The notes: a model not told the origin generated them from the sequence alone. 64,000 nt of DNA from Microstegium vimineum (GCA_022036555.1 CM039140.1:4305943-4369942), one strand, 5' to 3'; counted from the stretch's first letter, positions 33,116 through 45,980 are shown. Numbers and translations are program-made.

Positions 33116-35632
33116 GTGTCGATCAACTCCGAACTACTCTCTCAGATGGATTCCACGATCCCGTCACTTCCATTCGCCACCATCATCTCGTTCGGGATCC
33201 TAGAGTTCATGTCCACGGGCCACGGCCACGACATAGTTCTACTCTTAGGTAATGGCATGGATAGCAGCAGCTCCGATACGTCGGGGCCAAGGAGGACCAG
33301 ACGACGGTCCCACTACTCGCGCCTCTCGCCTGCGACCAGGGGAGGCGTGAACGACATCGCCGCACTTCACCGCGCGGATTCCGAGACGCTGGACGCCATC
33401 TCCCCGGCCCCGGCTGGTGACACAGTTCCTCCCTTCGGGAGCCTGTTTGACCCATGCTTGCAGGTCGGGGGCGGGTACCTCGCTGAGCCTGACTTTGGCT
33501 CTGCCATACCGTCATCTTAGAAGGTCCCCGCGACTTCTCCAACATACTCAGCCGCGCCGCAGCGCGACCTGCTTCCGCATGAACTTTACAACAGCGTCAG
33601 ACTTTGTTCTGCCTTTGTAAACTCATAGATGCAGGCATGTTACGAGTCCTCAGGGAACCTGCTACGTGCGACGACTAACCTTGTCACCACTCCACCAGAT
33701 GAGTGCCCGGTGCCACGGCAAGCCCTGGCCCCGGGCTACTACACCTGGGACACGCTACAACGACAACTGGAGGAGGAGCGCAGGGGATCTTTCCCCAACT
33801 TCTACCGTGGCTACCCCGACTCGGACTCCCCCGATGAGGATTATGATCCCACCCAGGAATGCTTCCACCTCGATGGCTAGGTTGACTCCCAGGACGACAT
33901 CAACGACGCCACGGCCACGGATGAAAGAGGAGGGGGCAATGCTACACCGGCGTGAAACGCCGACCCCCCGATTCCTCACAAAGCCGATCCACCGCAGGAC
34001 GTCCAGATCGCGCAAGTCTGAGAGCTGCTCGCCAAGCTTGAGGAAGAGCGCCTACGACTTCAGCAGGTCGAGCACGCCCTCGAGCAAGATCGCGGGCGGC
34101 CACAGGGCGGAGCAGCTCGCGAGCGGGCCCGGGAAGTCCGTCGGCAGATCGTCAACGAAGGGGCGAACGAGCGCCACGTCTACAACCGCGCTAGCCAGAA
34201 TGTCGTGGCAGCCGCGATGCTGCTCCGCGACATGCCAGCACCATCGACGCCCCAGGCACAACGCATCAGGGATGAAATCCAGGGGCTTCTCCAAACCGCG
34301 GTCGTACAGCAGGCAGAGAGCTCGGCCTCGAGGCACAGAGGAGCTGCCTCCGAGCAGCGGGACGTGCCCCCTCGACAAGATTGAGAGGTATCTGTCCACC
34401 AAGACAAGGCGCCCCAAGGCGGAGCGGAGCGGCAACCAGTTCGAGACCGCATCCTCGACAATCGACAACCGCGAGACGCGCAACACGACATCAACGACAA
34501 CAAACGACGCCGACACGGCGACGCTGAGGCTCGAGGTTACAGCGCTCATCGAGGTGGGCACTACGGCAGTGACGAGGATCGACGTCGATCTCCGGAACCA
34601 CCAGGGCCACGAGTCTTCGACAGGACCATCTGGCAAACCGCCTTGCCTGTTCATTTCCGTCCACCCACCAGCCTGGTCAAGTACAACGGCGAAACCAAGC
34701 CGGAGCTCTGGCTTGCTGATTTCAGGCTGGCATGTCAGCTAGGAGGAGCCGACGATGACCACGTCATCATTCGGCAACTCCCGCTCTTCCTCTCTGACAC
34801 TGCTCGAAGATGGCTCAAGGAACTCCCCCCGGACTTGATCCATGGCTGGCCCGACCTGGTCAGGATCTTTGAGGGGAACTTCAAGGGCACCTATGTGCGG
34901 CCAAGAAACTCCTCAGATCTCCGCAGTTGCAAGCAGAGGCCAGGGGAAACCCTCCGCGGCTTCACCCGATGGTTCTCCAAGCGACGTATTGAGCTAACCC
35001 ACGTCTCCGACCACGACGTCATCACGGCGTTCGTCGCCGGGACAACCTGCAAGGAGTTGGTGCGGGAGCTGGGACGGAACACCCCCAAGACCGCCAACGA
35101 GCTCATGGACATCGTCGCCAACTACGCAGCCGGGGAGGAAGTCGTTGGCGCGTTCTTCTACGCATCCCCAGACAAGGAGAAGTCCAAGGCAGAGGAGCCC
35201 GGGGGCTCGAATAATGGGCCCAAGAGGAAACAACAACAACAACAACACAACAACAACAAGAACCAGCCGGGTCGACGCGACGTCGAGCCCAACGATCTTG
35301 TCGCTGCGACAGACAAGAAGAAGCCTCGAGGTCCCCCTCTCGAGGGGGGCGTCTTCGACAAGATGCTGAAAGAGCCCTGCCCCTATCACAAGGGACTGGC
35401 CAACCACAACCTCAAGGACTGTCGCATGCTCAAGAGGTACTTCGACTCTCTTGGCTTCAAGAAAGACGACAAGAAGGAGGATCCACAAGACGGGGGTGAT
35501 GGCAAGAACGGGGGTTTCCCCGAGATCCACGACTGCTACATGATCTACGGAGGACCCTCGACCCGACTCAGTGCGCGTCAGCGCAAGAGGGAGCGTCGAG
35601 AAGTCTTCGCCGTTCGAGCCCAGGCTCCTTGA
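33116..35632 (+). pseudogene. Element B gag
   Basis: One frame of 2.5 kb without a frameshift but with stops at 33518, 33626, 33878, 33953, 34019, 34382 and 35630. The N-terminal half is Ser/Pro/Asp-rich with a Glu/Arg/Gln coiled coil (ELLAKLEEERLRLQQVEHAL, about 34020). The Retrotrans_gag-like domain follows from about 34640: VHFRPPTSLVKYNGETKPEL, ARRWLKELPP, GWPDLVRIFEGNF, RPGETLRGFTRWFSKRR. Then a basic Gln/Asn run and the zinc-binding motif CPYHKGLANHNLKDC (CX2HX5HX4C, about 35380). The frame continues across TGA 35630 into protease. The four TGA codons are one step from CGA and the TAGs one step from CAG. Gag forms the particle. Confidence 0.88.
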
Positions 35633-36310
35633 TACCTCGACTGGTCCCACACGCCGATCACTTTCGACCAGAACGACCACCCCGAGCACGTCCCCAACGC
35701 AGGGGTCTACCCACTCGTCGTCGACCCCATCATACTCAACACCCGCCTCACCAAGGTACTTATGGATGGGGGAAGCAGCCTCAACATCATCTACGCCGAG
35801 ACCCTCGACCTCCTGGGGATCCCGAGGACCATGCTCCTGCCCAGCGCGGGGGATTCCACGGGATCGTTCTAGAGAAGAATGCACTCCCGATCGGCCGCGT
35901 CAAGCTACCCGTCTGCTTTGGTACCCCCTCGAACTTCCGGAAGGAAGATCTAACCTTCGAGGTGGTCGCGTTCCATGGCATCTACCACGCCATCATCGGT
36001 CGACCGGGGTACACCAAGTTCATGGCGATCCCGAACAACATTTACCTCAAGCTGAAGATGTCAGGGCCCAAGGGGGTCATTACCGTCGACACCTCCTACG
36101 AGCACGCCTACGACTGCGATGTCGAGTGCGTGGAAAACGCCGAGGTGGTCGAGGAGTCAGCCATCCTCGCGGCCCTCGATGACTTCTCCAAGGAGATCCC
36201 CGACCCCAGCGGCACGCCGGCAACTTCAAGCCTGCGGAGGACACCAAGACCATCCCGCTCGACCTCGGCCACGCGGATGGGAAGGCGCTGACGATCAGCG
36301 CCACCCTCGA
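35633..36310 (+). pseudogene. Element B retropepsin-like protease
   Basis: YLDWSHTPITFDQNDHPEHV and VLMDGGSSLNIIYAETLDLL (D-G-G-S core near 35765) are followed after a one-base slip near 35850 by FRKEDLTFEVVAFHGIYHAI and IGRPGYTKFMAIPNN (GRP is the second conserved patch). Another slip near 36220 precedes the RT leader. The protease matures the polyprotein. Confidence 0.8.
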
Positions 36311-37570
36311 GCCCAAATAGGAAGTCGTGCTTGTCGACTTTCTCCGCGCGAATCCTGACGTGTTTGCGTGGAGTCCCTCGAATATACCGAGCATTCCGAG
36401 GGATGTTGCCGAGCACTCCTTGGACATCCGGGCCGGATCCAAACCGGTGAAGCAACGGCTGCGCCGCTTCGACGAGGAGAAGCACAGAATCATCGGGGAG
36501 GAGGTCGACAAGCTTTTGAAGGCCAGATTCATCAAGGAGGTACATCATCCCAAGTGGTTAGCAAATCCTGTACTTGTCAAGAAAAAGAATGAAAGGATAG
36601 AATGTGCGTAGACTACACTAGTTTAAATAAAGCATGTCCTAAGGTTCCTTTTCCATTACCACGTATTGATCAAATAGTAGATTCCACTGCGGGATGTGAA
36701 ACTCTCTGCTTCCTTGATGCATATTCTGGCTATCACCAAATAAAGATGAAGGAGTCCGATCAGCTCGCGACTTCCTTCATCACCCACTTTGGCATGTTTT
36801 GCTATCTCACTATGCCCTTCGGTTTGCGAAACGCCGAGGCCACATATCAACGATGCATGCTCCATGTCTTTGGAAAACATATAGGGCCAACTGTCGAGGC
36901 CTACGTCGATGACATCGTGGTCAAATCCAAGAAAGTCGAGAACCTAGCCGGGGACCTTGAGATCGCGTTTGGGTGCCTCAGGGCAAATCACATAAAGCTA
37001 AACCCAGAGAAGTGTGTCTTCGGGGTCCCTCGAGGCATGCTCCTAGGGTACATAGTTTCCCAACGCGGGATCGAGGCCAACCCTAAGAAGGTAACCGCAA
37101 TCACTAGGATGGGCCCGATCAACGATCTTAAGGGCGTACAAAGGGTCATAGGGTGCCTCGCTGCCCTCAGCCGGTTCATCTCACGGCTCGGAGAGAAGGC
37201 ACTACCCCTTTACCGCCTCCTAAAGAAAACAGAGCACTTCACATGGACCATCGAGGCCGAGGAGTCGCTCTCCAAACTCAAAGCCTTACTCACCTCGCCA
37301 CCTATCTTGGTCCCCCCAAGCCCAGCCGAGCCCCTCTTGCTCTATGTTGCAGCAACTACCCAGGTAGTCAGTGCTACCATAGTGGTCGAGAGGGTAGAAG
37401 AGGGACATGCCCTGCTGGTTCAGAGGCCAGTCTACTTCATAAGCGAGGTGCTCTCAGAAACCAATGTGAGATACCCCCACATTCAGAAGCTGTTGTACGC
37501 CATCGTCCTCACTCGGCGGAAGCTCAAGCACTATTTCCTGGGTCACCCGATTACTGTGGTTTCGTCTTTC
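36311..37570 (+). pseudogene. Element B reverse transcriptase and gypsy RNase H
   Basis: The leader FLRANPDVFAWSPSNIP and LLKARFIKEVHHPKWLANPV is followed, across a frame change near 36600, by RMCVDYTSLNKACP, FLDAYSGYHQIKMKESD, MPFGLRNAEATYQRCM and the active-site YVDD at 36902-36913. RNase H follows: EPLLLYVAATTQVVSATIVV and PVYFISEVLSETNVRYPHIQ. Catalytic Asp residues of RT are present. The frame is lost near 37570 before the second RNase H. RT makes cDNA and RNase H degrades the RNA strand. Confidence 0.92.
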
Positions 37571-38230
37571 CCCTCGGGGAGATAATCCAGAACCGGGAGG
37601 CATCTGGGAGAATCGCCAAATGGTCGGTCGAGCTCATGGGGAAACTCTTTCCTACGCTCCTTGGAAGGCCATCAAGTCTCAGGTATTGGCAGATTTCATT
37701 GCAGAATGGACCGACACCCAACTACCCCCGGCGCAAGTTCAGACCGAGCTCTGGACCATGTACTTCGACGGATCATTGATGAAGACGGGGGCAGGCGCCG
37801 GATTGCTGTTCATATCACCCTCAGGGGTCCACATGCGCTATGTCATCTGCCTCCACTTCCCCGCCTCCAACAACGTAGCCGAGTACGAGGCCCTCGTCAA
37901 CGGTCTGCGCATCGCCATCGAGCTCGGGGTTCGACGCCTCGACGTTCGGGGGGACTCGCAGTTGGTGATCGACCAAGTGATGAAAGATTCGAGCTGCCAC
38001 GACCCCAAGATGGAAGCCTACTGCAAGGAGGTCCGTAAGCTGGAGGGCAAATTCTACGGCCTCGAGCTCAACCACGTCGCCCGCCGGTACAACGAAGCTG
38101 CTGACGAGCTAGCCAAAATCGCGTCTACCCGAGGCACGGTTCCTCCCAACGTCTTCTCGAGGGACCTTCACAAACCGTCCGTCGACCTAGGCTCGGGGGC
38201 TCCCGCCCTCGAGCAAAGGGTCGACCCTTC
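37571..38230 (+). pseudogene. Element B archaeal-type second RNase H
   Basis: After APWKAIKSQVLADFIAEW the text reads LWTMYFDGSLMKTGAGAGLL (first Asp), NNVAEYEALVNGLRIAIELG (Glu), LDVRGDSQLVIDQVMKD (Asp) and HVARRYNEAADELAKIAS (His, Asp region). This is the second RNase H that defines Tat elements, and its catalytic residues look intact. It continues in frame into the integrase leader up to TAG 38580. Confidence 0.9.
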
Positions 38231-39534
38231 CTCCTCTACCGATCCTCCCTCGAATGGAGGAGAGGTCATGGAGATCGACGAAACAACCGCAACACCAACC
38301 CCCTCGACGGACTGGCGCACACCCTACCTTGAGTATCTGATACGAGGAGAGCTCCCAGAGGACCGCACCGAAGCCCGACGCATAGCCCGACACGCCAAAA
38401 CCTACGTCTTGTATGGGGATGGCCGCGAGCTGTATCGACGCAGCCCTACCGGTGTACTTCAACGTTGCCTCACCCTCGAGGAGGGGAGGACACTACTGAA
38501 GGACCTACACTCGGGGGCTTGCGGCCACCACACGGCGCCAAGATCGCTGGTAGGAAATGCCTTTCAACAAGGCTTCTACTAGCCGACAGCCGTCGCCGAT
38601 GCTACCAAACTTGTTCGATCTTGCAAGGGATGCCAATTCTACGCTAGGCAGACCCACTTACCCGCCCAAGCTCTTCAGATGATACCCATAACTTGGCCAT
38701 TCGCGGTATGGGGGCTCGACATGGTTGGCCCCCTGAAGAAAACAAAAGGTGGCCATACCCACCTCCTCGTGGCCATAGACAAGTTCTCGAAATGGATCGA
38801 GGCTCGACCCATCGCCAACATTCAATCTCGACAAGTTGTGTTGTTCTTCACCGATATTGTCCACCGCTTTGGGGTCCCCAATGTCATCATCACCGACAAT
38901 GGCACGTAGTTCACTAGCCAAAAGTTCTTGGACTTCTGTGACCACCACAACATCAAGTTGAACTGGTCTGCAGTCGCCCACCCTCGAACTAACGACCAGG
39001 TCGAGCGTGCCAATGGTATGGTTTTGTAGGGCCTCAAGCCAAGGATCTTCGACTGGCTAAACAAACACGGCAAGAGATGGGTCGATGAGCTGCCCTCTGA
39101 CCTATGGAGCCTCAGAACGACGCCAAGTCGAGCTACAGGGTTCTCCCCGTTCTTCTTGGTCTATGGGTCCGAGGTCGTCCTCCCCACTGACCTCGAGTAC
39201 CTACAACGAGCAAGCCAACGCAGCAGCCTGAGAGGACTCCCTCGACCAGCTCGAGGAACCCCGGGACACAGCCCTCTTCAAGTCAGCAAAGTACCAGCAG
39301 ACGCTGCGGCGCTACCACGACAAGCACATACGCAAAAGGGACCTTGACGTCGGCGACCTCGTACTGCGCCGCCGACAAAGAAACAAGGGGCGTCACAAGT
39401 TGACGCCACCTTGGAAAGGACCCTTCATCGTGGCAGAGGTGCTAAAGCCAGTGACTTACAAGCTGAAGAACAACAAGGGCGAGATCCTCACCAACGCATG
39501 GAACAACGAACAGCTACGTCGCTTCTACCCCTAA
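38231..39534 (+). pseudogene. Element B integrase
   Basis: HHCC domain: LHSGACGHHTAPRSLVGNAF then CKGCQFYARQTHL. DDE core: Asp in WGLDMVGPL, Asp in IITDNGT, Glu in NDQVERANGM. Interruptions are TAG 38580 (from TGG), TAG at about 38908 (from CAG, after DNGT) and TAG near 39027 (from CAG), then a frame change near 39200. The C-terminal part reads YKLKNNKGEILTNAWNNEQL and stops at TAA 39532-39534. An AATAAA-like signal (near 39588) follows. Confidence 0.88.
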
Positions 39535-40092
39535 GGCCTCGAGGCCTTGTACATTTTCTACATTATGTACATTTATTGCATTATGAATGAATAAAATGTT
39601 CTCAAAATACATTTCACATTCGTTCATAACTCTGAGGTAGCCTTGACTCTGCTCCGGCAAAGTCAAACCTCCCTCGGGGGCTGAAAGGGGGGGGACCCCC
39701 CTCCTAAGCTCTCTAAAAACCCGAACGTTTTTTCGAAACTCGGCCTTCTCTTTCCACCTTTGCCCCGAGTATGCTTCATGGCTAAGTAAAAAACACCTCG
39801 AACTCCCTAAGGGTCGAGGGTCGTCGAGCCGGGGACCCTCCTACGCCTCAGGGCTATGGTACCCCCACTCCCTCCCCCCATCCAGGGATACGAGCGTGTG
39901 TCGAATACTTAGTCCACAAGCAACGACTCAGGCAAAGAGAAATAGAGACAGCTCAAGAAATAAAAACACCCAGATGCATCTCGAATAAAATGCATTAAAG
40001 TTAAGAAGCCCCCAGGGGCTCGACATCATATTGTCACAAAAGCTAATCTATTACATGGACCTTCTTGTCCAGATTTGGCTCACAGGCCTCGA
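39535..40092. other. Spacer between the convergent sense and antisense genes of element B
   Basis: Contains AATAAAATG near 39588 on the plus strand, a possible polyadenylation signal, and T-rich and C-rich runs. It should hold the 3' untranslated parts of both genes. I see no coding text. Confidence 0.5.
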
Positions 40093-43000
40093 CTACTCAT
40101 CGCCATCGCCGTCCGGCGGGGGAAGCACCTCGGTCTCGAACAGCTTCGCCAACTCACCGTCGGGCACCTCTGCGGCGTCGATCAGCTCATGGCATCTCGC
40201 CATGTTCGCTTCATCGGTCAGCCCCGGGTCGACGACAAAGCCGTTGGCGACGACGTTGAGGTCGTAGTTGTAGCCCGAGCGGACGACCGCGAGCGCCCGC
40301 TTCACGCCTATATGAAGGGCAGCACAGACCGGCTCCGTCACTTCATGGGTCGCGGCGAAGAGCCGGCGCAAGAGGGAATCTCCACGCACGTCTCCCGCAA
40401 CCGGCAGCTCCGGCTCGACACCCATGCCGTCGCAGAAGGAGGAGATGGCGTCCCCAAGCCTCTTGTTCAGGCTCGTCTCCGCCCCGAGGAGGTTCCGAAG
40501 ACTGGTCAGATCCTCGTGGGCTCGAGCCTTGTCCCCTTCGAGTTCTGCCAGAACAAATAGAGGACTCCGTCAAAACCAAAAAAGCAGGGGAAGGGTCGAA
40601 AACAGGCAAGTTTAATAATATCTCTAAAAAACTCACCTTTGGCGTGTGCTTCCAGGGTGACGTAGTCCTGCTCAGCCCTCTGAAGTTGGTAGCGGACATC
40701 GACGAGCTCTGCAGCTGGGTCACTGTTTTTAGCCCAGAGGTCCTTGATGATCTTGCCAGTACCATCGAGGGCCCTCTTCTGGTTAGCCGCCTTCTCCCCC
40801 AGAGCGGAGATCTGGGCTCGAGCCTTCTCCTCCGCGACACCCAACACGTCGCGGTCGCGAGAGATGGTGTCAACATCCGCCTGGAGTTCCCGGACCCGCC
40901 CCTCGAGGGAGGTGCGGTCGACAGACGCCTGCTTCAGGTTGGCCTCGAGCTGCCGGACACGTTCCGCCGCTCAAGCCAGTTCCTCCCTCAGCTGGGTGGA
41001 CTCCTCCTCCGCCTTACGCCGAGCCTCCCGGGCAGTGTCCCACTGCTGCCCAACCTCGACAACCTCCTTGAGGGCGGCCTCTGCCCTCGACTGCGCCCGG
41101 GAGGCCTCCTCCTGGGCGGCCTTGGCCCCCTCCTACGCAGCCGCCACCTCGACCTTCTCCTGGGTGGCCTCGGCCTCCGCCTACTCTAGCGAAGCACGGA
41201 GGACGGGGAGCTGGCGCCATTGCTCCTGTGTCCGCGGGATGAACTGGGACTTGTCGTGCGACCTCGCCCTCAGCATCTGCCAAGGATAAAAAGGAAGGTC
41301 ACAACAAACGACAGCAAAATAACCAAGGTAAATCAAAAGGGAAAGGACGAAGCTTACGTTTATTCCTTTGTACAAATCTTCGGACGCGACTCCCACAGCC
41401 ACGCGCATCACGTGGTCGAGCCACGCCCGGAACTCCTCCATGTGCTCCCATTCCCCGAGCTCGGCTTGGTCGTCGAGCTGGAAGAATCTGCGCCCTGGAT
41501 CTCTGTGGTCGGGCAGCTCGAGCACCTCCAGCCCCCAGAGATCGCTGGAGCGGTCGACCCTCCTCCTCACCTCGTCAATGATGCCCTGTCCCATCTCGAG
41601 GGTACCTCCGTGGGACATCACCCGCTCAGACAGGTTGGGGAAGTCGGTCGCCCCCTCGAGCCGGGCGATCCTCTCCTCGAAGTGGTCTTGGAGGGCCGCC
41701 ATCGACGCCTCCGGGTCATCACTTGGAGGTGGAGGGGCTCCCCACTGCGGGAATAGCCCTGGGCGGTAGAGGAAACTCATGTAAGCCTCCAGCACAGTGG
41801 GCTCGCCACGGTCTCGCAGCACATCTCCTTCCTCCACCACGACCGAGCCAGGGGGCGGAGCACCTCGAGCAGGCGGCTGCCCAACCTCGACGACAGGCCG
41901 AGCAGCTACCTCAGACATCGTCACGTCCGCCGCGCTGCTTCCTTGCAGTGCCACAACAGCCCCCTCCGGCTCCTGCCGAGGGGTCGTCACCACCAACATC
42001 TCTACCGCCGTCGCTGTCTCCGCCGCGGGCGTCGCCTCGAGCTCCTCGGCCCGTCCTCCCTCCTCGGCAGGCTCGGGGAGCGGCGCCGAGGCCCCTTCGA
42101 TAGGGGTCTCCACCGACGGCGGCACCTCCGGCGCAGCGACAATCACTCCCTCCTCTTGCTGCGCCTTCTCCTCGCGCTCACGCCGCTGACGCGCCTCCCA
42201 CAACGCGAGGTTCTCGGGCCACCGCTTCGGCACCGGGAGCTCCAGCGTCTCTTCGTCACCGGCGGAGGTCAGGTCGACCACCTCCATCTCTACGACGGCT
42301 TGGGGCTCGACCCCCGCAACCACGGTCGTCGTCGACGCCGGCTCCACACCTTCCGAGGCTGTTGGCGCGCCCCCCCCCTCCGACGGGGCGGTGAGCACAG
42401 CCTCGGCCGCCACTCCAGGGGACCCTACCGATGCGACAGGTCGACCCGCCTCTTCCTCCGCCCGTGTTCGCTCCGCGGCGGCCTGCGCCTGCCCGCGCCC
42501 TATCACCTCCCGCGCCCTGGCCGCCCACGCCGCACCTGGGGCGAGGGTCGAAGGGGACGAGGCGGCAGGACTGGCCCCGACGGCCATCTTGGCCACGGCC
42601 TCCGCCTTCAGCCTCTTGGCCGGGGTGAGGGTCGCGTCCTCCGACGAGCGCTTCGCCCTGAAAAAGGAACTCATACGCGACGGTAAGCACAAATCATAAC
42701 CAATGAAAAATACTCGGGATCGACAGGGAAGCAACTTACCCCAGCGGAATCACGGGGGTCCGACCAGTGCACCTCGAGCCGCTCGGGGGCTTCTGCGAGA
42801 CACGTCGGGAGCCACTTCTCCCGCCACTGCTGGCTGCGGCGGGGGTTGAGGCTGCTCCCGACATCATGTCCTTGGCAGGGGCCAACGGCGTCTTCGTCGC
42901 CACCGTCCTGGTCTCCTCCTGGGTCGACGGGCCTGATGCCCGTGCGCTCGACCGAATAGGCGCCGGGGGCGTGCTCGACCGACCCCTCGACGGGGACCGC

Positions 43001-44527
43001 GACGAATGGCTACGCATCTGCCGCGACACTTCACCTTGAAGAGCCGCGGGGCGCTCGTCCCGCGACTCAATTCCGACAGTTGGGGTCGACCTCGACATCG
43101 ACCCCTCTCCTCCTCCAATACCGGCGGCCGCCCCCTGACGCATGGGCACTGCTCTTTCTTCCTTGAGCCCTCGCTGCTGCTCGGCCTCCTCCTCCTGCTC
43201 CGGCTCCTCTTCCTGCATAAGGACGATACCCGTCAGGTCAAAAGCGAAGGGCCTAACCCGATACAGTCACGTCATGACATCATCTTTAACAACCTCGTCG
43301 CTGCTCGACCCCTCGTCCTCATCCTCCTCCGAGGAGGACTCCTCCTCGAAAAGGTTGGCCCACCTCTGCCGTGCCCGGCGCTATTCACGCTCCTCCTTCT
43401 CTCGGGCCTTTTTGCCCTTATCCTTCTTGGCCTTGTCTTTGTCCTTCTTGTCCTGCTCGGCCCGAAGACGTCTCACCTAGGCCATGTGCCGCTCCTCCTT
43501 CACCGGTGGAAGCGACTCCCGAAAGACGACGTTCCCCTGAGGGAACGCTAGGCGGTTAGGACGCAGGCAAAGGAGACAAACAAGACGGACAAGAGGGCAT
43601 TGACAGAGAAAGAGGTATCATACGAGCTGGACGTGGCCCTGGTCTGGCATCATGGGGACGCTGGCGACATTGTCCACCTCGAACGCACTGGTGAAGGAGG
43701 TGCATACTCGGCGGACCACCCTCTTGAGGGCCAGCTCGTCCTCCACGAGGTGACACCCTGTAAGGTCCGCCCCCGGGCGCATCTTGTCGAGGCGTCGTGG
43801 GCAAGCCATCAGCGGCATGACTCGCCGCTGGCGGAGGCTGACGCGACGATCACCGTCGTAAGTCCGCCTTCTTTAGACGGGAGATCACGCCCAGCAAGTG
43901 GTCCAGACGCTTCTGCTTCTTCTGCTCAACGTCGTACCTCCAGTGGTCGGGCCTCGAGTCGATCGTCCTCCCGGTGTAGGCGGGGAACAGACCGTCGTCG
44001 TTCCTCAGGTAGAACCACCCAGAGTGCCATCCTGAGTGGCTCGACGTGAGCTTCGCCGGGATCCAGCAGTCCGCCCTCTTGAGGGAGATGTTGCAGCACC
44101 TTGCCCTGACCATCCTGCGGCTACTGCTCCCGGCCAAGGCGTGGAACAGGCCCGCCTCGAATAGGTGGATCCACAGCTCCCAATTCGGCTCCATCCCCAG
44201 GTACCCTTCGCACACAGCGGTAAAGACCGCCGCGTGATAGATGCCATTTGGGGAGAGGTGTTGGAGCTCCATGCTGTAGTGGTGGAGGATCCCGCGCAGA
44301 AGACGGTTGGGGGATCCCAGCCCCGCCCGGTGGAAAGCTTCGAAGCTGACCACATAACCCTCCGGCGGGTTGGGCTCAGCATCCTCCCTCGGCAGCACTA
44401 TCCACTCCGGCCGGTCCGCGGAGGTGATAGGCCGGAGAAGACCGCTCTCCACCAAATCTCCCAAGCGCGCTACGGTCACCGACGATGGAAGCCAGGCGTC
44501 AGGGCCACGCAAGCTGTAGCTGGCCAT
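40093..44527 (-). pseudogene. Antisense spliced gene of element B: PF04195-like protein with coiled-coil tail
   Basis: Minus strand, from ATG 44527 (MASYSLRGPDAWLPSSVTV) to TAA/TAG-type stop at 40093. Exon 1 (to 43624) holds the domain known as putative gypsy-type transposon (PF04195): LVESGLLRPITSADRPEWIV, VVSFEAFHRAGLGSPNRLL, EGYLGMEPNWELWIHLFEAG, SSHSGWHSGWFYLRNDDGLF. A frameshift near 43845 breaks it. The intron at 43537-43623 is GT/AG and sits exactly where element C has one. Later exons are Lys/Glu/Arg-rich (about 43300-43500), Ala/Pro/Glu-rich (about 41700-42690), then MSHGGTLEMGQGII and EHMEEFRAWLDHVMRVAVGV, then a coiled coil and a C-terminus ending PDGDGDE. Exact inner exon borders are not fixed. 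Function is unknown; the domain is known only from plant elements and proteins. Confidence 0.72.
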
Positions 44528-44703
44528 GCGAGCAGGGAAGCGGATGCTCTCGGATGCGGGGGTGGAAGGTATGTTCCCGATCTCTCCTCTCCCTACTCTC
44601 GTGCGCGCAGAGATCCGACTCGCTGGGCGACGAAGGCAATGGTGAAGGATAAGGAGGCAAGGGAGGCAATGGCAAGCGTGCGGAAGCCAAACCCCCGTCC
44701 CCG

Positions 44704-44712
44704 TATTTATAA
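44704..44712 (-). promoter_or_regulatory. TATA box of the antisense gene in element B
   Basis: On the minus strand TTATAAATA in the context CCGGTTATAAATACGG, about 180 bp before ATG 44527. Element C has the same context and spacing at 59735-59743. Confidence 0.7.
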
Positions 44713-45980
44713 CCGGAAGCCCAACGGGCAGGTCTAACAAAAAGACAGGTAAATCTCCGCATTTAATGCGCCCACCTACCGCCCCCTCGCATTCCACAGG
44801 ATAAGGCTCGCCCGTCGCGTCATCAGGCTCCGCGCCGCACTCCACGCCGCACCCTACGCCTGCTACGGCTGCAGTCGAACGGACATCTCCTGAAAAGGCG
44901 TGCCTACGGTGGACAACGTGCAACAGTGGGCGTTATCTTCGGAGGTAAGCAACGGACGTCGACCCGTCCGTCAAAATCTCGAGGAAGCGAAGGCTGGCCC
45001 TCGGTCAGGGCTCGACAGCCGCCCTCGAGTACCTGAGGTCAGGGAGGACCCAGCGTTATGGACTCCGGTCCACCCCTAAATCTCGAGGGGGCGAAGCCTG
45101 GCCCACGAACAGGGTTCGACAGCTGCCCTCGAGTACTCGAGTCAGGGATGACCCAGGGGGGCCGGCGCGAGCCCCTAGCTCGAGAACGAACTCTCGAGAC
45201 CCCCCGGGACATATCCAAGGCATAACCAGGGAATACCCAAGGATCCCTACGACGGGAGGCATCGAGCCACCAACTCCCATCGACCGGAGTTGGCACCTAG
45301 GTAATCCACATGGTCTTGCTTAATGAGAACGCCTCAGGGCTTCTATCGACCCCTATCGAACGGGGCACGAGTTCTCACTTGGATTTCTACTCGTTACGGA
45401 TTTCTATCCATTACCAGCTCACAGAGGACTTCGAGGCTCGTCCTAACGAGGATAGCACGATGCTCTTCGCCCCACAATCTGAGCGCAAGGATCCGTGGGA
45501 AGGACGCTAGGAGGTAGTAAAAGCCCAACCACACGAGGCTCGAGGGCTAGACTACGCACGGCACCCCTCGACGAAAGAGGGTCGAAAACACTCGTAGCCT
45601 GGCACACAGAGTTGACCCCTCGATAGGGCACTATGACTCCAGTTTAACGCTCGGGGGAGCGAAGGCTGGCCCTCGAAAGGGTTTCGACAGCCGCCCTCGA
45701 GCACCCCCTTCCCAAGGAAGTGAAACGCTCGTAGCCTGACGAACATAATCGATCGCTCGATAGGGCGCTATGACTCCAGGTAATCCTAACTCCCCTCGAT
45801 AGGACACACGTCAAAGCTCCCAGAGGAGTTCTTAATCACTCCTCTGGGGCCTCGGGAACTAACCCGCGGGGTGCGCTCGCGCGCACCCCACGGAGAATTA
45901 GACCTTTTACTAACCCTGCAGATCATCGGCAAAAGCCCCTATACGGATTCTTCTTATCCACATAGAGGCTCGGGGGCTAC
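44713..45980 (-). promoter_or_regulatory. Upstream region of the antisense gene with repeated CTCGAG-bounded modules (element B)
   Basis: No sense-strand gene. About 50-bp modules with CTCGAGG at one end and CCCTCGAG at the other, containing GAAGGCTGGCCCTCG and TCGACAGCCGCCCTCGAG, occur at about 44979-45030, 45079-45137 and 45641-45702. The same modules, inverted, occur in element C. The right end GGCTCGGGGGCTAC (about 45967-45980) is the polypurine tract of the sense element. Confidence 0.65.

Noticed and set aside
41220..44049. Many long plus-strand frames in 40.0-44.0 kb
   Set aside because: They are shadows of the GC-rich antisense gene of element B; the minus-strand reading matches element C exon for exon, including an intron at the same place.
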